Assembly: GCA_016647705.1 (NCBI GenBank)
Contig: CM028336.1
Coordinates: 10,920,880-10,984,879, forward strand
Reading direction: 5' to 3'
DNA from: Eucommia ulmoides
Taxonomy: Eukaryota > Streptophyta > Magnoliopsida > Garryales > Eucommiaceae
DNA length: 64,000 nt
A program made the translations under genes and the position numbers. Shown here piece after piece: positions 46,106 to 58,200 of this stretch (positions are counted from its first letter, which is position 1; every line of letters begins with the position of its first letter). The notes beneath the pieces are model-generated. The model saw nothing but the letters and a program-made list of their open reading frames with translations, did no database searches and was not told the origin of the DNA.

Positions 46106-46117
46106 GCTCTGATACCA
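46106..46117 (-). other. Primer-binding site, tRNA-iMet type
   Basis: The minus strand reads TGGTATCAGAGC, the standard initiator-Met primer site. It lies about 21 bases from the clearly shared LTR sequence. Confidence 0.85.
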
Positions 46118-46138
46118 AACGATACGAACCTCACCAAA

Positions 46139-46923
46139 GATTAGTGAGATCTAGAACCAAATTAGGGGTTCTTCGCGAATGATCGAACTAAACTCAGATT
46201 TATAACGAAATAAAATATGAAAGTTTGGATAGATTACCTTGACCCAATATTTATGAAAGAAACGCAAACCAAAGGTATAAAAAACGATCTTAACCCATTG
46301 ATTATAAAGAATCACGAATCAAAGATATAGGTTGAACGCCACAAGAAATCTTTATAAGTTCAGAAAAGTTCTTTAAAGAACTTAAAGAGAAAAATCCAGT
46401 CAATTATATTAATAAATATCAAAGTTATGTTTCTCAAGGCTACAATGCCTCTTATATAGACAGCCAAAAGATCCCTAGATAACTCTAACAAAATTAGTTG
46501 CCACGTATCTAAGATAATTCCTAACAATGTGGAAGACAAAGTCAAAGAAAGAAACACATTTCCTAACTACTCTTAGTTTAAAAAATAAAAGACTATTTGG
46601 CATTAATTCCTTATAAATCAACCAATAAATGAACTAAAATAAAATTAAAAGACTAATTAATAAAATAAATGTGCTGACAATTCGTGGCTCTCATCTCTAG
46701 GCCCATTCAAGCTCACAGCTAATCCCATTCGCTTGACTTAATGAGATAGATTAGGCTTGGGTTGTCTTTTGGGCCTAATTTAGGCTTCACCATAGTAAAC
46801 TCAGTCCAAATCTCTTGAATTAGCCCATTAAGTACCTCTTTGAATCGTTTAGTCATTGCCCTTGTTATTGGACCGACTGGAACATGCAACAGATCTCTTG
46901 GTGTAGCTGATATATTCTTATTA
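46139..46923 (-). repeat. 5' LTR of the gypsy element
   Basis: Aligned with 29384-30171. Differences between the two are mostly transitions. Confidence 0.85.
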
Positions 46924-47398
46924 TTAAGATCCTAAAATAAGATATTTTGTGTACTCTTTATATGAAATGATTTTTATAATTGACCTAACTGAAAAATGCA
47001 TTTTAAAGTATAAAATATTGTGTTTTCGAATCAATTCGGTCAACCGAGAAAAACAATTGGTCGACTTATTAAAACAGTGAGTTTTGGGAGTTAAAATGGA
47101 GTCCTACAGATCCAATTGGTCAACTGAGAAAAACAATTGGTCAACTTTTTAAAACAGTAGCTGAAATGGGTAAGGAAGTGATCACACTGATCCAATCGGT
47201 CAAGTAAATGAGAAGGGTCAGTCAACCAAATGAGTCAGTGGATGAAAGAAAGAAATTTGGGATGCCGCTGATCAGGTCGGTAGAACAACAGGGTTTAAAA
47301 CCAATGGCTACATTAAGCCTTGATACTGGGTGGTCGACTGGGAACAGGATCTGGTCAACCAACATGTTCAGTCAACAAATTAACTAATTTGATCTCTT

Positions 47399-47443
<45 letters not shown>

Positions 47444-47890
47444 ATCTATTTTTTATGATTCCAAGAGAGGGATTTGGGAGATTTGAGTGTAATTCAAATA
47501 TGCATGACTTATTATATAATCCCATTTAACTTGGTTCATTTAATTAAATATTCTTTTAATTAAAGTGTCTTAATACTTTCTATTTTGATGGATTTCGATT
47601 TAAAAATGTTTTAAGAACCAAAATAGATTTCCCATGAATTTTTTAAATGAAAAATATTTATTTTGAACATATATGATATATAGGGTCTTGGGGGTGTCAT
47701 TTAATGACTTATTATTTGAAAAGTAACCATTATAAGATATCTTTAAAATACATATTATTAAACTTGCGAATTTTGAATTTAGATATTGCTATTTTTGTGG
47801 AGAATATTTGGAGTCAAAGATATAGAAGAAATTTATGGGATTTTATTTGACCTTACAATTTAGTCTTTATACTTAAATATAATTTTTTTC
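46924..47890 (+). mobile_element. SIRE-like LTR subfamily B, copy 2, middle segment
   Basis: It resumes the LTR broken at 29383. AAGATCCTAAAATAAGATAT aligns with both flanks of the MITE in copy 1. A TCGGTCAAC-type repeat cluster lies at 47030-47380 and about 39 A at 47402-47440. It is interrupted at 47890 by a solo LTR. Confidence 0.72.
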
Positions 47891-47895
47891 TATAC

Positions 47896-50529
47896 TGTAG
47901 GACCCCGACTTAGCAAGTACGTCATTAATAATTTCATTCTAGAGTCGGGGAAAATTCGGGGTGGAATTGGATTATTTAAAATCCAAAATTAAACCTTTAG
48001 GGGTCAATTTGAGATTGGCAAAAGATTAAAATTAGAGTTTGGGCCTAACTAAGAACCTAAATAAAATTAAGGGATGGATAATGTAATTAGAAAAAAAAAA
48101 AAAAAAAGATTAATATATACATACACAGACACGCATGTGCAGTGGATCATTCCTAAACATGATCGGAGGCTGAGATCATTTCCTACACACGATCAGAGAA
48201 ACGGGACGGACGTGGCAGGGCAAGGATCGAGCTCACACCACTTCTTTCATGCATATATATAGGTAAAGGCACTGTACAAATTGACGAAAACCATAAAGAG
48301 GGAAAAAAAAAACAGAGCAGGGGAAGAGAGGCAGAGGATCGATGGTGTCGTCGGTCGACGGAGGGTGATCGACGACAAGGGATGTGGGTCTGTGTGTAAG
48401 GGTGTTCAAGGTGTGCGTGTGCATGTCCAATTGATACGAGTACGTGGGTACGTTGCTCCGGCCACGGGTGGGTCGCCGGAGTTGGTAGAGAGAGAGAAAA
48501 GTATGGATCGACGGTATGGGCTGTCCGTCGACAGGTGATCATTGCTGGGTGTTGGTCGGCTGTGCGGGTGGTGGTTGCTGACCGTTGTGGTGTGAGTGGG
48601 TATTCTAACCGGTGGTGGTGGTGTGCGTGTCTTGATCGTCGCCGGAGTGGAGAGAAGAAGAGGGCTAGCCGTTGCCCTATTGTCAATGGCGGTGGCGTCG
48701 TGCTTCTTCGGGTGAGTAGGTCTATTGTGTGTGTGTGTTTCGAAGTGTGTTGTTAGAGGTCGCCGGCGGTAGATTTAGAGAGAGAAAGTAGCGTGTGTGT
48801 GTGTTACTGTGTGTGCCGTGTGGGTGTGCATGGGGGGGTGGACGTGGTGGTGTATGGGTTCGATTGTCCTGCGGTGCATGTATCCGGTTGGTGGGACGGC
48901 GAGGCGTGTTCGACGGCGGGATCTTGTTGTCGGCAGTGTGACGGAGAAACGCAGGAAACGGTAACGCAAAACAGAAAAGGAAAAAAGGGAAGAAGAAGAG
49001 AAAAAAAAAAAGGGAAAAAAAAAAAAGAAGGGAAATTTGCACGAACCACCTCAGCATAAATAAAAAAATCCAATTTCACGGCCATTGGAAAATCCGGGAA
49101 AGGTAGAACTTTGAACTTCTTTAATATATGTATTTAATTGTTTAAATTGAAATAGTGATAGGAAGTAGTGGGACCATTCACATAAATAAATCTGATATAA
49201 TAAACGGTAGCAGAACAACATTAGTTGAATAGCAATATTTCATAATGAAATATGGGGAATAAAATATCATGGAAATTAGGGCTCGCATTTCATGATTGGG
49301 TATTATTTTATACATAACAATATTAATTTAGGCCCCGTCACTATTAGGTTCGCAGGCATCGGGGTACCGGTAGAGAATAGGTGGCTAAAGTCTTCGGAAG
49401 CGGATAATCAGGTGAGTGTACTGTCTTCTTACCAAACTATTTTCTATGAATATACATGATGAAACATGTGATTATTTTAACTGTATGAATTTATAAAACG
49501 ATATGGATCAAGCAGGATTTAGAATGAGTGAGTAAAAATGGATTTTCGGGAGATTACAATAGTTTTCGAAAGGAAATTAGGAATTATTTTCATTGGATTC
49601 AGTAGTTTAAAAAGAGGGTGGAAAAATGGTTTTGGTAAAAAAAATCAGACATTTTTTTAAAGTAAAAGAAATATATGATTTTGGATTAAAAATCAGTTTT
49701 GGAAATAGAGAGGGGTGGTTGAGATTTGCCGACATTGATTAGACGATAATATTGGTTTGTGAATTGATGATAACGTTATTAATTTGGCAATGCTATGATA
49801 TTTATCTGCTTCGCCAGAGTGATGTGATCCGCTTCGGCGGAGTGATGTTTATCTGCTTCGGCAGAGTGATGTTAGACGTTTATACTGCGCAGTGATTATC
49901 CGCTTCGGCGGAGTGATGGGTGTTCGTAGGAAGGCATATCCTACGGATGGTACGGTACCGTTGCAAACTCCCGATCGTAAGGTTAAAACGATCACTAGGG
50001 CTGGCCAGTGTGTGTGTATTGGAAGTGGGTGAGTGAGATGTGGTGTTTTACGTATATTGGTTGATTTGATATTATTTATTTTGATGATTGATATGAATTT
50101 ATATTAGATGGATTTGGATGGAGCTTATCTATATCGCTTATTTTCATTGCTTATATACTTGTGCTTGATCCATACTAAATTGTGGAAATATTTAGAACGT
50201 ATTAATATTTTAAAAATATTTTACTAAGAAGGCAGTACACTCGCAGGTACAACAGTTAGGAATCAGTTCCCCTACTAGCACTAGGTAGAGCTATGTGATG
50301 GAGTCATATAGGCGATCGATAGAAGCTGTCAAAGGCGAACATATAAAAGGTTCATGGATAAATATTTTTAGTTTTTTAAATTTCGAGACGGGCGTGTCCC
50401 CTATAATAGATGTTTGTATTATTAAATGTGTGTATAGTTTATTTCATTAGTTTATTTGTGAATCTTAGAGATGTCCTGTTGTAGTCACGCCAGTCTCGAG
50501 ATGACGGGTGTCCGGGACGGGATGTGACA
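47896..50529 (+). mobile_element. Solo LTR (TGTAGGACCCC...GGGATGTGACA)
   Basis: 2634 bp with a perfect 5-bp duplication, TATAC (47891-47895 and 50530-50534). It is related to the solo LTR at 39597-45466 by several ordered blocks, including GTGAGTGTACTGTCTTCTT and AGTACACTCGCAGGT. It contains a short tandem run of GCTTCG(G/C)C(G/A)GAGTGATG units at 49806-49920. The GA/GT-rich part at 48300-49030 throws long chance ORFs. No genes are present. It looks Tekay/Del-like by its termini. Confidence 0.9.
49806..49920 (+). repeat. Short tandem repeat GCTTCGGCGGAGTGATG
   Basis: About four imperfect copies, spaced by 10-25 bp, inside the solo LTR. Confidence 0.7.
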
Positions 50530-50534
50530 TATAC

Positions 50535-51590
50535 TTTCATTAACTAATATCAAATCATTTTTGGGACTAAATTAAAAGCTTTAAAAGTTATATTATTGGT
50601 CAATTATCGTCGTTATAAATCTATATGATATATGGGGTCCATATGTGTCTTCTATTGATATAATTTGAAAATTAATCGTTGGAAGTTTAGTTTTAGGTCT
50701 ATTTAAAGGGATCTGTTGGATTGTGTTTAAGACATCAAGAACAATTAGTTTGAGTTTTTATAAGAATAAGATTTATACTGAAATTTTTACTAGAGATTTG
50801 TTATAAGTTATTGACCACTTGACCTAAAGGGTTTGTTGATTGACTTTACCGATTTGAGTTCTACTTACTATATTGTCATTACTTTCGATGTTTTCTTGGT
50901 GAGATCTTTCCAAGTTTTATTAATTTTCTTTGAAGTTTTATATCTTGAATTGTTTGGTATCAGATTGTTAGAAAAATTGTTTTAAACTTAAAAACTTGAA
51001 AATCGTTTTAAGCAATTTTTGTTTGATTATCTGATTATATATTAAATTCGGGCTACCCACTTTATTTATTAATCAGATTTGAATTATCTCATACTCTATC
51101 TATCACGTAATAATTTTTCGGGATATTAATTGAGTATAATCGTATTGAGATGGTAGAAACTTCTTGTGGAAAGAAACTCATATTTTTTTTTTATATTTGT
51201 GAATTTGAGTGAATTAGATACGTTTGGAATGGTGTCTAATCAGGGTAGTTAGGTTTCTAAGTTTCGATTTTTCTCCTATGAAAAATATTAGAATTTGATC
51301 TTTATTCTGCAAAAAAGTTAGGTGATTCTTTTCCCTTAAAAAGAATTAAATTTTGATTCATCATGCAATTGAATTGTTTTTTGAGTGATTTGTAAATGTT
51401 CATCATTCTATGTGAAAAGAATAAATAAGAGAGAATCAGGTTTATCTTTAACTTGGTAAAAAGATAGAGTTCATCATTGACTCGTGAAAATAGTAAATTA
51501 TAATGGTTGATTTTGTGCCTGTAAAAAAATCTTGAATTGTAAGAGTTTGGTTCCTACCTAGTAAAGGAGTCAAGGGTAATCATTGACAAC
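50535..51590 (+). mobile_element. SIRE-like LTR subfamily B, copy 2, right segment
   Basis: It aligns from about 50960 with 28605-29040 of copy 1 (TTTAGAAAATCGTT, TATCTATCAC(A/G)TAATAAT, GTGTCTAATCAGGGTAG). By comparison with 5690-5860 of the subfamily A solo LTR, the last few hundred bases are missing, so the 3' end is truncated near 51590. Confidence 0.68.
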
Positions 51591-51629
51591 ATTTTGAATT
51601 TGCAGCATGGAAACATATATAAAATTTCA

Positions 51630-51715
51630 ATGATTAAATATGCAATTTGAAAATAATTAAGGGTTCACATAGACACCAACCCATACTGTAAGGGCCAAAA
51701 ATATAATTTTCCTTG
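51630..51715. repeat. Fragment of a TIR element end
   Basis: AAATATGCAATTTGA, CACATAGACACC and GGGCCAAAAATATAATTTTCC match, in the same order, the right end of the element at 54317-54752 and its flank up to 54782. Confidence 0.55.
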
Positions 51716-51739
51716 CTATTTAGGCGAAAGCCGTCTTGG

Positions 51740-52060
51740 AAAACCAAAGTCTAACTTTACAACCCACAATCTGCCGCCACATCTTCCTCGCTTGACTATA
51801 TTTGGGGAAGGCATTATAGGCTTCAACGGGGGTTTCACATCCACCATCCATCCGTTTAGTTTATTCACCACCCTTGGTTTCCATCTCGATGAGCATCGCT
51901 TCTCAATCTGGGGCGCTATCGAGGTTTAAACGAGACTTCTGAATGCGTTTCGTTTCGACTTGATTCTCCTTCTCCGACCTTCGGATTTGTTTTCGTGGTA
52001 TTTTCTCTCTGTCTCGACTCTCTAAAACCCGTCATTTACGTTCGTTTTCGTCTCGGCGAT
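51740..52060 (+). promoter_or_regulatory. Possible promoter and 5' leader of the fluoride exporter gene
   Basis: A GC-richer, C/T-rich stretch (TCTTCCTCGC, CTCCTTCTCCGACCTTC, TCTCTCTGTCTCG) stands out from the AT-rich surroundings like a plant 5' untranslated exon. The coding exon at 55271 has an acceptor-like TTTTCAG just upstream (55245-55251), so a 5'-leader intron is possible. This is inference only; transcript data would decide it. Confidence 0.25.
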
Positions 52061-54316
52061 TTGAATTTTTTTTTTTTTTTATCTATTTGTTTGAATCCAC
52101 AGTTTTCAGTTTCATGAATTGATTAATCGTTCTAATAGTCTCAATCACCTAGTAATGATTTGACAATTTATTTTTACTGAAATCCTCTTTGCATTTTTTT
52201 TAATAAGAAAGTTGTGTCATTTGGGGGGTCCCTTTGTCTGGTAGTAATTTTCCTATTATTTGCGGTGGGTAATTTGTCTGCTAGTGTCTACTTTCTTTAT
52301 TACAATAACCTGATTGGATTGGCAAGTGGTCTATGCTCATGTTGCTGTAACAGTGGAAGACATATCTTTATAGTGCGGAAGAACGAGGTTAGCTTTGTCT
52401 TTAGAGTAGTTGTCGATTAGACAATTGTGGTAATGATGGGAGAAGTGTTAGTCCGATTGATAAAAAAAAAAAAATTATTTTACTCTTCTCGAGTTTATTT
52501 TAAAAATTAAATTTTAAATACATCAGATCAATGTGGAGAAGTACATTTGAAGATCGTTCAAAAAAATAATTAGTCGTCGAACATATTAGTCGAGTTGTGT
52601 GTAAATCGATCCAAATGATAATAATAATAATAAAAAAGGACAACGTGTTGATGATAAAATCCCCATTTCACAAATTTACATGGTCTTTCATGAAAAAGTT
52701 ACTCATGATCTCTAAATGTGGAGCCCACTTGATTTAATTATTGATCCAACTTTTAATTTACTGAATGATGCTTTGATTAACCCTAATGTTCTTTTGATTG
52801 CTGTTCTTTTCACAGTGTTGCCAAACACATGATAAATTCCTTTGCCAAAAACGAATTAGGATTTGGTGAAAAATAAAATAAACTTTAGCAATGGGCTAAA
52901 TATTTTATTTTCAATATGTGGATATGATTTGAATTGGACATCCAAGTGATAACTTCCGTATTTCTGTTAACAAAAATTGTCTCAATATATATTTTTTCTT
53001 TTATTTATTTACTGCATATTTTTCGTGCGTAAAAGTAGTATATTAATTATCTAATTTTTTTGTGTATAAAAAATAATCAATTAATTAAAAAATATAAAAT
53101 TTAATTTAACCATCTTAGAAGTGAGAGTGAATTTTTTTGGCGCTCCAAAATTTTTTATGTCCTAATTTATTTTATTATATAGATTTGTGTGATATATTTT
53201 AAGATAAATTGTTAGTTTATTAGAGATATTATATGATATAAAATTATAGTGATTTAAAATGTTGTTTGATTTGAACCGTTAGATATAAATCGATTGTTGT
53301 TCATTTGTGGAGAGTTCTATGATTACAATCCTCAGATCAATCTTACAATTAAAAATATCTTTTGAAATCTTTTAATCTCAAATGTAAAATATGCCTTGAT
53401 TTACAAAATAGATTTATTTGAATATTTTTACGTTCTGTGAGAGGATTATTTGGTTGATTTGTCATATTAGGGCTTACAATATCATTTGGTATCTTTTTTA
53501 GGTACTTTTTACTTTTAATTAAAAATATTTGATTTAAAAAAATAAAAATAAAAATTTGAAAATATAATTTTTTAGGATATTTTTCGAAAAGCAAAAGATG
53601 GCTTTTTACTTCTTCGATTTTTATAAAGGAACCTTTTTGTTCACTTTTTCTCAATCATCTACTATTATTACTTTTTCTTAGGATTTCTCAATCATCTACT
53701 ATTATTACTTTTTCTTAGGATTTACATAGTTTTTATAAGGACAATACTAAAATATTATATTTATATTATTAAATATACTTGTAATTTTATCCTTTTATTT
53801 TTAAATCAAAATTGTCAATTTAGCTTTTTTTCTTTTAAAAAATTACTTTTAAGGGAAACATTATCGGGTGACTAAATTTTTTGATATTGGAACATGATTT
53901 CCACTTGTGCTGTTAGTGCTCCTATGTTGTGTATTTTTGTACAGGCTCTTCTTTAATTAGGAATAAATTAACTTAAATTATATCATCATATTTTTATATT
54001 TTATTATAGAGAGGACATGGGGGGCAAGGGTTTTAGGATAAGAGAGAGAAAGGGAGTGAAACTAAAGAGTGGGGAGAAAGAGGAACCGGCAGTGGCACCA
54101 ACAGCCGAAGCTGGAGGAAGGAGATGGGTCATGGCCATGGAGAAGTAAAATCCCTCTTTGGATGGATTTAGAAAGAAGAAAAAAAAAACACGTTTTTAAA
54201 GGAATTTGAAAATCCCAGTTCCCTTTTTCGAAATTCTATTTTAAAAATTCAATGGAAGTTTTTGGTTGCCGTTCGATTAACGGTTTGGTAGTGATTAGTG
54301 AGAGGGAGCAAGTATG
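52061..54316. other. AT-rich intergenic or 5'-intron sequence
   Basis: No coding sequence is recognised. The 52214-52420 frame (MSFGGSLCLV...) has no family resemblance I can name. A 37-bp direct duplication lies at 53649-53722. A GA-rich block at 54010-54150 is followed by AT-rich sequence. Confidence 0.4.
53649..53722 (+). repeat. Perfect 37-bp tandem duplication
   Basis: The unit TCTCAATCATCTACTATT... (53649-53685) is repeated immediately at 53686-53722. Confidence 0.9.
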
Positions 54317-54752
54317 GGGTGAGTGTCTATGTGAACTTTGAGGTTTATCAAATTGCACATTTGATCTCTTAAGTTTCACATTTGATTCAATTATGCAAAA
54401 TTGAAAACATTGTTAATGATTTTGGACAAAAAATGACTTGTTCTTAGTGCGTGGTCTTCTAATGGAATATTTTTGTGATTTTGTCACTCTACTAAAACTA
54501 AAACGTTTTCTCGTATCAACAATTTAACCTTCTCTTTCATTCTTTGTTGGAAAAAAATAGGTTTTGTGGAGTGATAAAATTAAAAAAATAAAAAAAAAAA
54601 TCTCTATTACAATGCCTATTGAGTAGAACAAAATTTTCATCCAAAATCATTTACAACATTTTTAATTTTATGAGATCGAAACAAATATGAAACCTCAGGG
54701 ATCAAATATGCAATTTGACAAATTTTAGGGTCCACATAGACACCTACCCCAT
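54317..54752. mobile_element. MITE-like element with about 120-bp inverted arms
   Basis: The left arm GGGGTGAGTGTCTATGTG..TCAAATTGCACATTTGATC pairs with the reverse complement of the right arm (GGGGTAGGTGTCTATGTGG..TCAAATTGCATATTTGATC) and continues to TGATTTTGGA. Homology to 51630-51715 extends beyond the right arm, so the true element may be longer and its left end truncated. No target duplication was found. Confidence 0.65.
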
Positions 54753-55270
54753 TCTTTAGGGGCCAAAAGTGTAATTTTCCTGGAATGTGATCTTTTTGTT
54801 TATTTTTTTATTTAATTCATTAAAAAGTAAGGGTGCAACGGTCATTTTATTAATATAATTTTCGATATGGATTCTGTGATAACTTTTATACATAGAGGAT
54901 TTTTTAATAATAAGACAGGGTGTTTTTAGTATTAATTTAGTTTTATGAAAAGTAAAAATCAATATCAAAATTAGTTAAAAAAATGCATATAAAATTCTAT
55001 TTATTTATAATTGCATGCTACAAAACACTCTTTATTAAATTTTAAAATATTACGTCACTTTGCATATGTTTTTTGTCAGCTTTTCAAAAAAAAAAAAAAT
55101 GTGGAGCAGTTGACCAAAACGTGTATTGTTGTTGTATTACAGTGAATGACCTCATGTGGATTGGTATTTAGAATCACCCCATCTTTGATTCATTTCCTAT
55201 ATGCTATATGCTATATATATTTATCATTGCAACAGGCATAAATTTTCAGTAGCTCCTAAACAAAGATAAT

Positions 55271-58200
55271 ATGGATGGTATTGAAACTAGACGGAGTGGA
55301 TCTTTTGGTCGGACAAATAGCAGAAATTCTTCTTCAAGACGACGCTCTTTAAATTTATCAGCTAGTTTTAACCGTCGGATCGACAACGACGATGACGATG
55401 AAGAAAGTGAGTCTGTTTCTGAGTCCGGAGATATTGGGGATCGAGCACTTCATAGCAATAGGTACAATGATCATGTGGCAGAAAACGGTGGTGGGGGTGT
55501 TATTCCCATTCCAGAAAATTGTCTATTAGAATCGTATGGATTCTGGGCTCGTCGTGATCCCAATTTTTCGCATACAATCTCCCCCGTCACGCCTTCGCCT
55601 TTGGAAATTATGTCTCCTCTTTCTACCGATCCGATTTTACCAGCCAAAGATGGAGAAACTGTGAGTACTTAAATCCATTTCATATCAATGAGTTTCATTT
55701 TTCTAAGCCCCCAGTTTTTAACTTTTTTTTTTTTTAATTAAAAAATTACTTGGGCATGGTTCCGTAACTTTTTTTAAGTACTTTTTATTATCAAAAGTCA
55801 ATTAAACCAAATAACAAAAGGGTCTCGGAATCGAGAAGAAATTTATACTTGAACTCAACAGTGGATTTAGAAAAATAATTTAGGGGCTAAAAAGGTTTTT
55901 TTAGATGTTTATTAGATATTTATATTTATATAAATCATGGACGTGAGGTTATAAAATTTTAAGGATTTTTAATTAAATTTTTTATAAAAATATTAGGGTA
56001 AAAATAATTTTTTTCAAAAGTTAAGGGGGGCTTGAGTTCCCCAAGCCCAATGTCGCTCTGCCACTGCTTAAAATCACAAAAGTGTCTCATAATCCAAAAT
56101 CAATTTGTAGAGAGTTGAAAAAATATAGGTAGAGTGGTCCTAGTCCATCGATCTATCAAAATATAAAAATTGAACTAAAAAAATAAATAATTTTTGTTTT
56201 TTATTTTTTGGAAAAGTATTTTTACTCTTGCTTTTTTAAAGTACTTAAAATAAAAATTATCAAAGAATGCCTTAGAAATAAAAAGTAGCATTCATTTTAC
56301 CCTTTTAAAAAGTACTTATTAAACTCGAGAAAATAAAATAATTTTTTTACATTAGTACCTTTAAACCCACATTTTCTCAGCTCTAACCAAAGTTCTTTTG
56401 GATTATGAGATCCTTTGTACATATAAAGCTAAAATATCAGATACACGTTATTAATCACAGTTGTGATTTTTTGCTTTTGCTTTTAAATAGATGTAATTTT
56501 TCGTCAATTAATTTTTTTATTAAAAAAAAAACGGTGCCATGAACAAGAATCAGGAAACGGAAATACTAACCAAACAGGGCCTAAGTGACTTGTGTATTAC
56601 ATCTTCTTGTATCCAGGAACAAAAGGAGGAGTTGCATTGGTTGCTGGAGTACATATCATGCCTAATACACCTCGCCGTGTTTGGAATTCTGGGGGTAATT
56701 TGCTATAACAATTTTGCACTATTGAATCTGGTTTCGACCTTCTTTAATACTTACAATCGTATGCAAGCAAATGAGCTTTAATGTGACATTTTTTCAGGTG
56801 TTAACAAGGTATTTACTGCAGAAACTGTTTGGCCCTGGAGTTGTTGCAGCCACCAGTGACAATAGTTATATGTACCTTGATCTTCCTTCCAATATGGTCT
56901 CTCTCTCCCTCCCCACACGCGCAAGAATTTTACCCAATTTATAAATATTGTGCTGTTCAAGGGCGTATTAGAGCTTTTGTATAAAACAATTTGCAGGCAT
57001 TGTCTTCCTTAACCGATTTGAATGAAGTAGGTTGTTTTGAGGAAATGGTTTATAGGCTTTAGTGGTTAATTTAGGAAAGAGACGCATTTTCTTCTTATTT
57101 TACACTAAGTTTGGATTTAGAGACAAGCTGGTATTGGACTGAGAGAAATGGGGAGGACAAGAGAAAAATATGTACTTCATCTTCATTTATCTTTTTTGGT
57201 AATTTTAAGGAGGAGACATGGAGAAGAAGTCTTTTTAGAAAGAAAATTATCCAAACATAACAGGAAGAAAATTATTCTCCTTTAATGAATTCTCTTCTCT
57301 GCTTTTCCAATTTCTCTGAATCCAAACATAGTGTAAGAGAATAACACACGAGATTGACTTCCCCCATTTCTCCAAATTGCTTCTCATGATTTTTGTTGAT
57401 TCTGTTTTGGTAGATATCTGAGCTTGCAATTTATTTGCATTTTCTTAGCTCGGCTCGTTCTTGATGGGGTGGCTGGGTGTTGTCTTCAAAGGAGACATAT
57501 GCGAAGTTTCGGATATATTGGCCATTGGATTAACAACCGGCTACTTGGGAAGCCTTACAACTTTCAGTGGTTGGAATCAGAAAATGCTTGACCTCAGCGT
57601 AGAAGGCCGCTGGGTTTTTGCTGTCCTCGGCATTCTCATAGGTAATTTAAGTATCCGTGCTTCTTTAGATCCTGTTTGGTTTACAACTCGTAAAGAGTTT
57701 TCGAAAAAAATTTAAAATTGAAAATTGTGAAAATTTATTTGGTTTAAGAGATTTTAAAATTCCTGATCCGGGTGCATACTCTTTGTTTAAGAAAACGAAA
57801 AAATGACCTACTTTTCTTTTTACAATGCAACTCGAAATTATTTTGAAAAACGATTTTCATGATTCTCAATCCGTCACAGCATCTATTTTAAATATTAGAC
57901 TTTTATTATCTGAAAGAAAGTCTTAATATCTCTCACCTTTTTAACCGTTTCTCAACTCTGCGCATTCAAATTTTAAAAAGTCTCATTACTTCAACATTAT
58001 TCCCAATAAAGCGATATAGTACACGAAAAAATATTCAACCACTACCTAGAATTTTATGTGGAGTCAAGTGAGATACTATTTCCTTGTACTAGGACTTAAA
58101 TTATTTTGCGTCTTTTACAGGCTTGTTTCTAGTGGCCTATTCCATCATTTTTGGGATCGAGACAGCGAAGGGTTTCAAATGGCTTCTAAAGAGGAAATCT

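Larger units (their letters stand above)
29384..46923 (-). mobile_element. Ty3/gypsy retrotransposon, with nested insertions
   Basis: A minus-strand element with LTRs at 29384-30171 (3') and 46139-46923 (5'), a tRNA-iMet primer site, gag, protease, reverse transcriptase, RNase H and integrase in gypsy order. The flanking 5-mers CTAAG (29379-29383) and TTAAG (46924-46928) differ by one transition. Ends are certain to about 20 bp only, because the 3' LTR seems to lack the last bases of the 5' LTR. The net length without inserts is about 6.7 kb. Stops and frameshifts throughout make it inactive. Confidence 0.85.

Noticed and set aside
46106..46117. tRNA-Met-like sequence
   Set aside because: Only the 12-base 3' complement is present, beside an LTR, so it is a primer-binding site and not a tRNA gene.
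48183..49085. Several open frames on both strands (His/Thr/Pro-rich)
   Set aside because: They are chance frames in the GA/GT-rich part of the solo LTR at 47896-50529, with no conserved motif.
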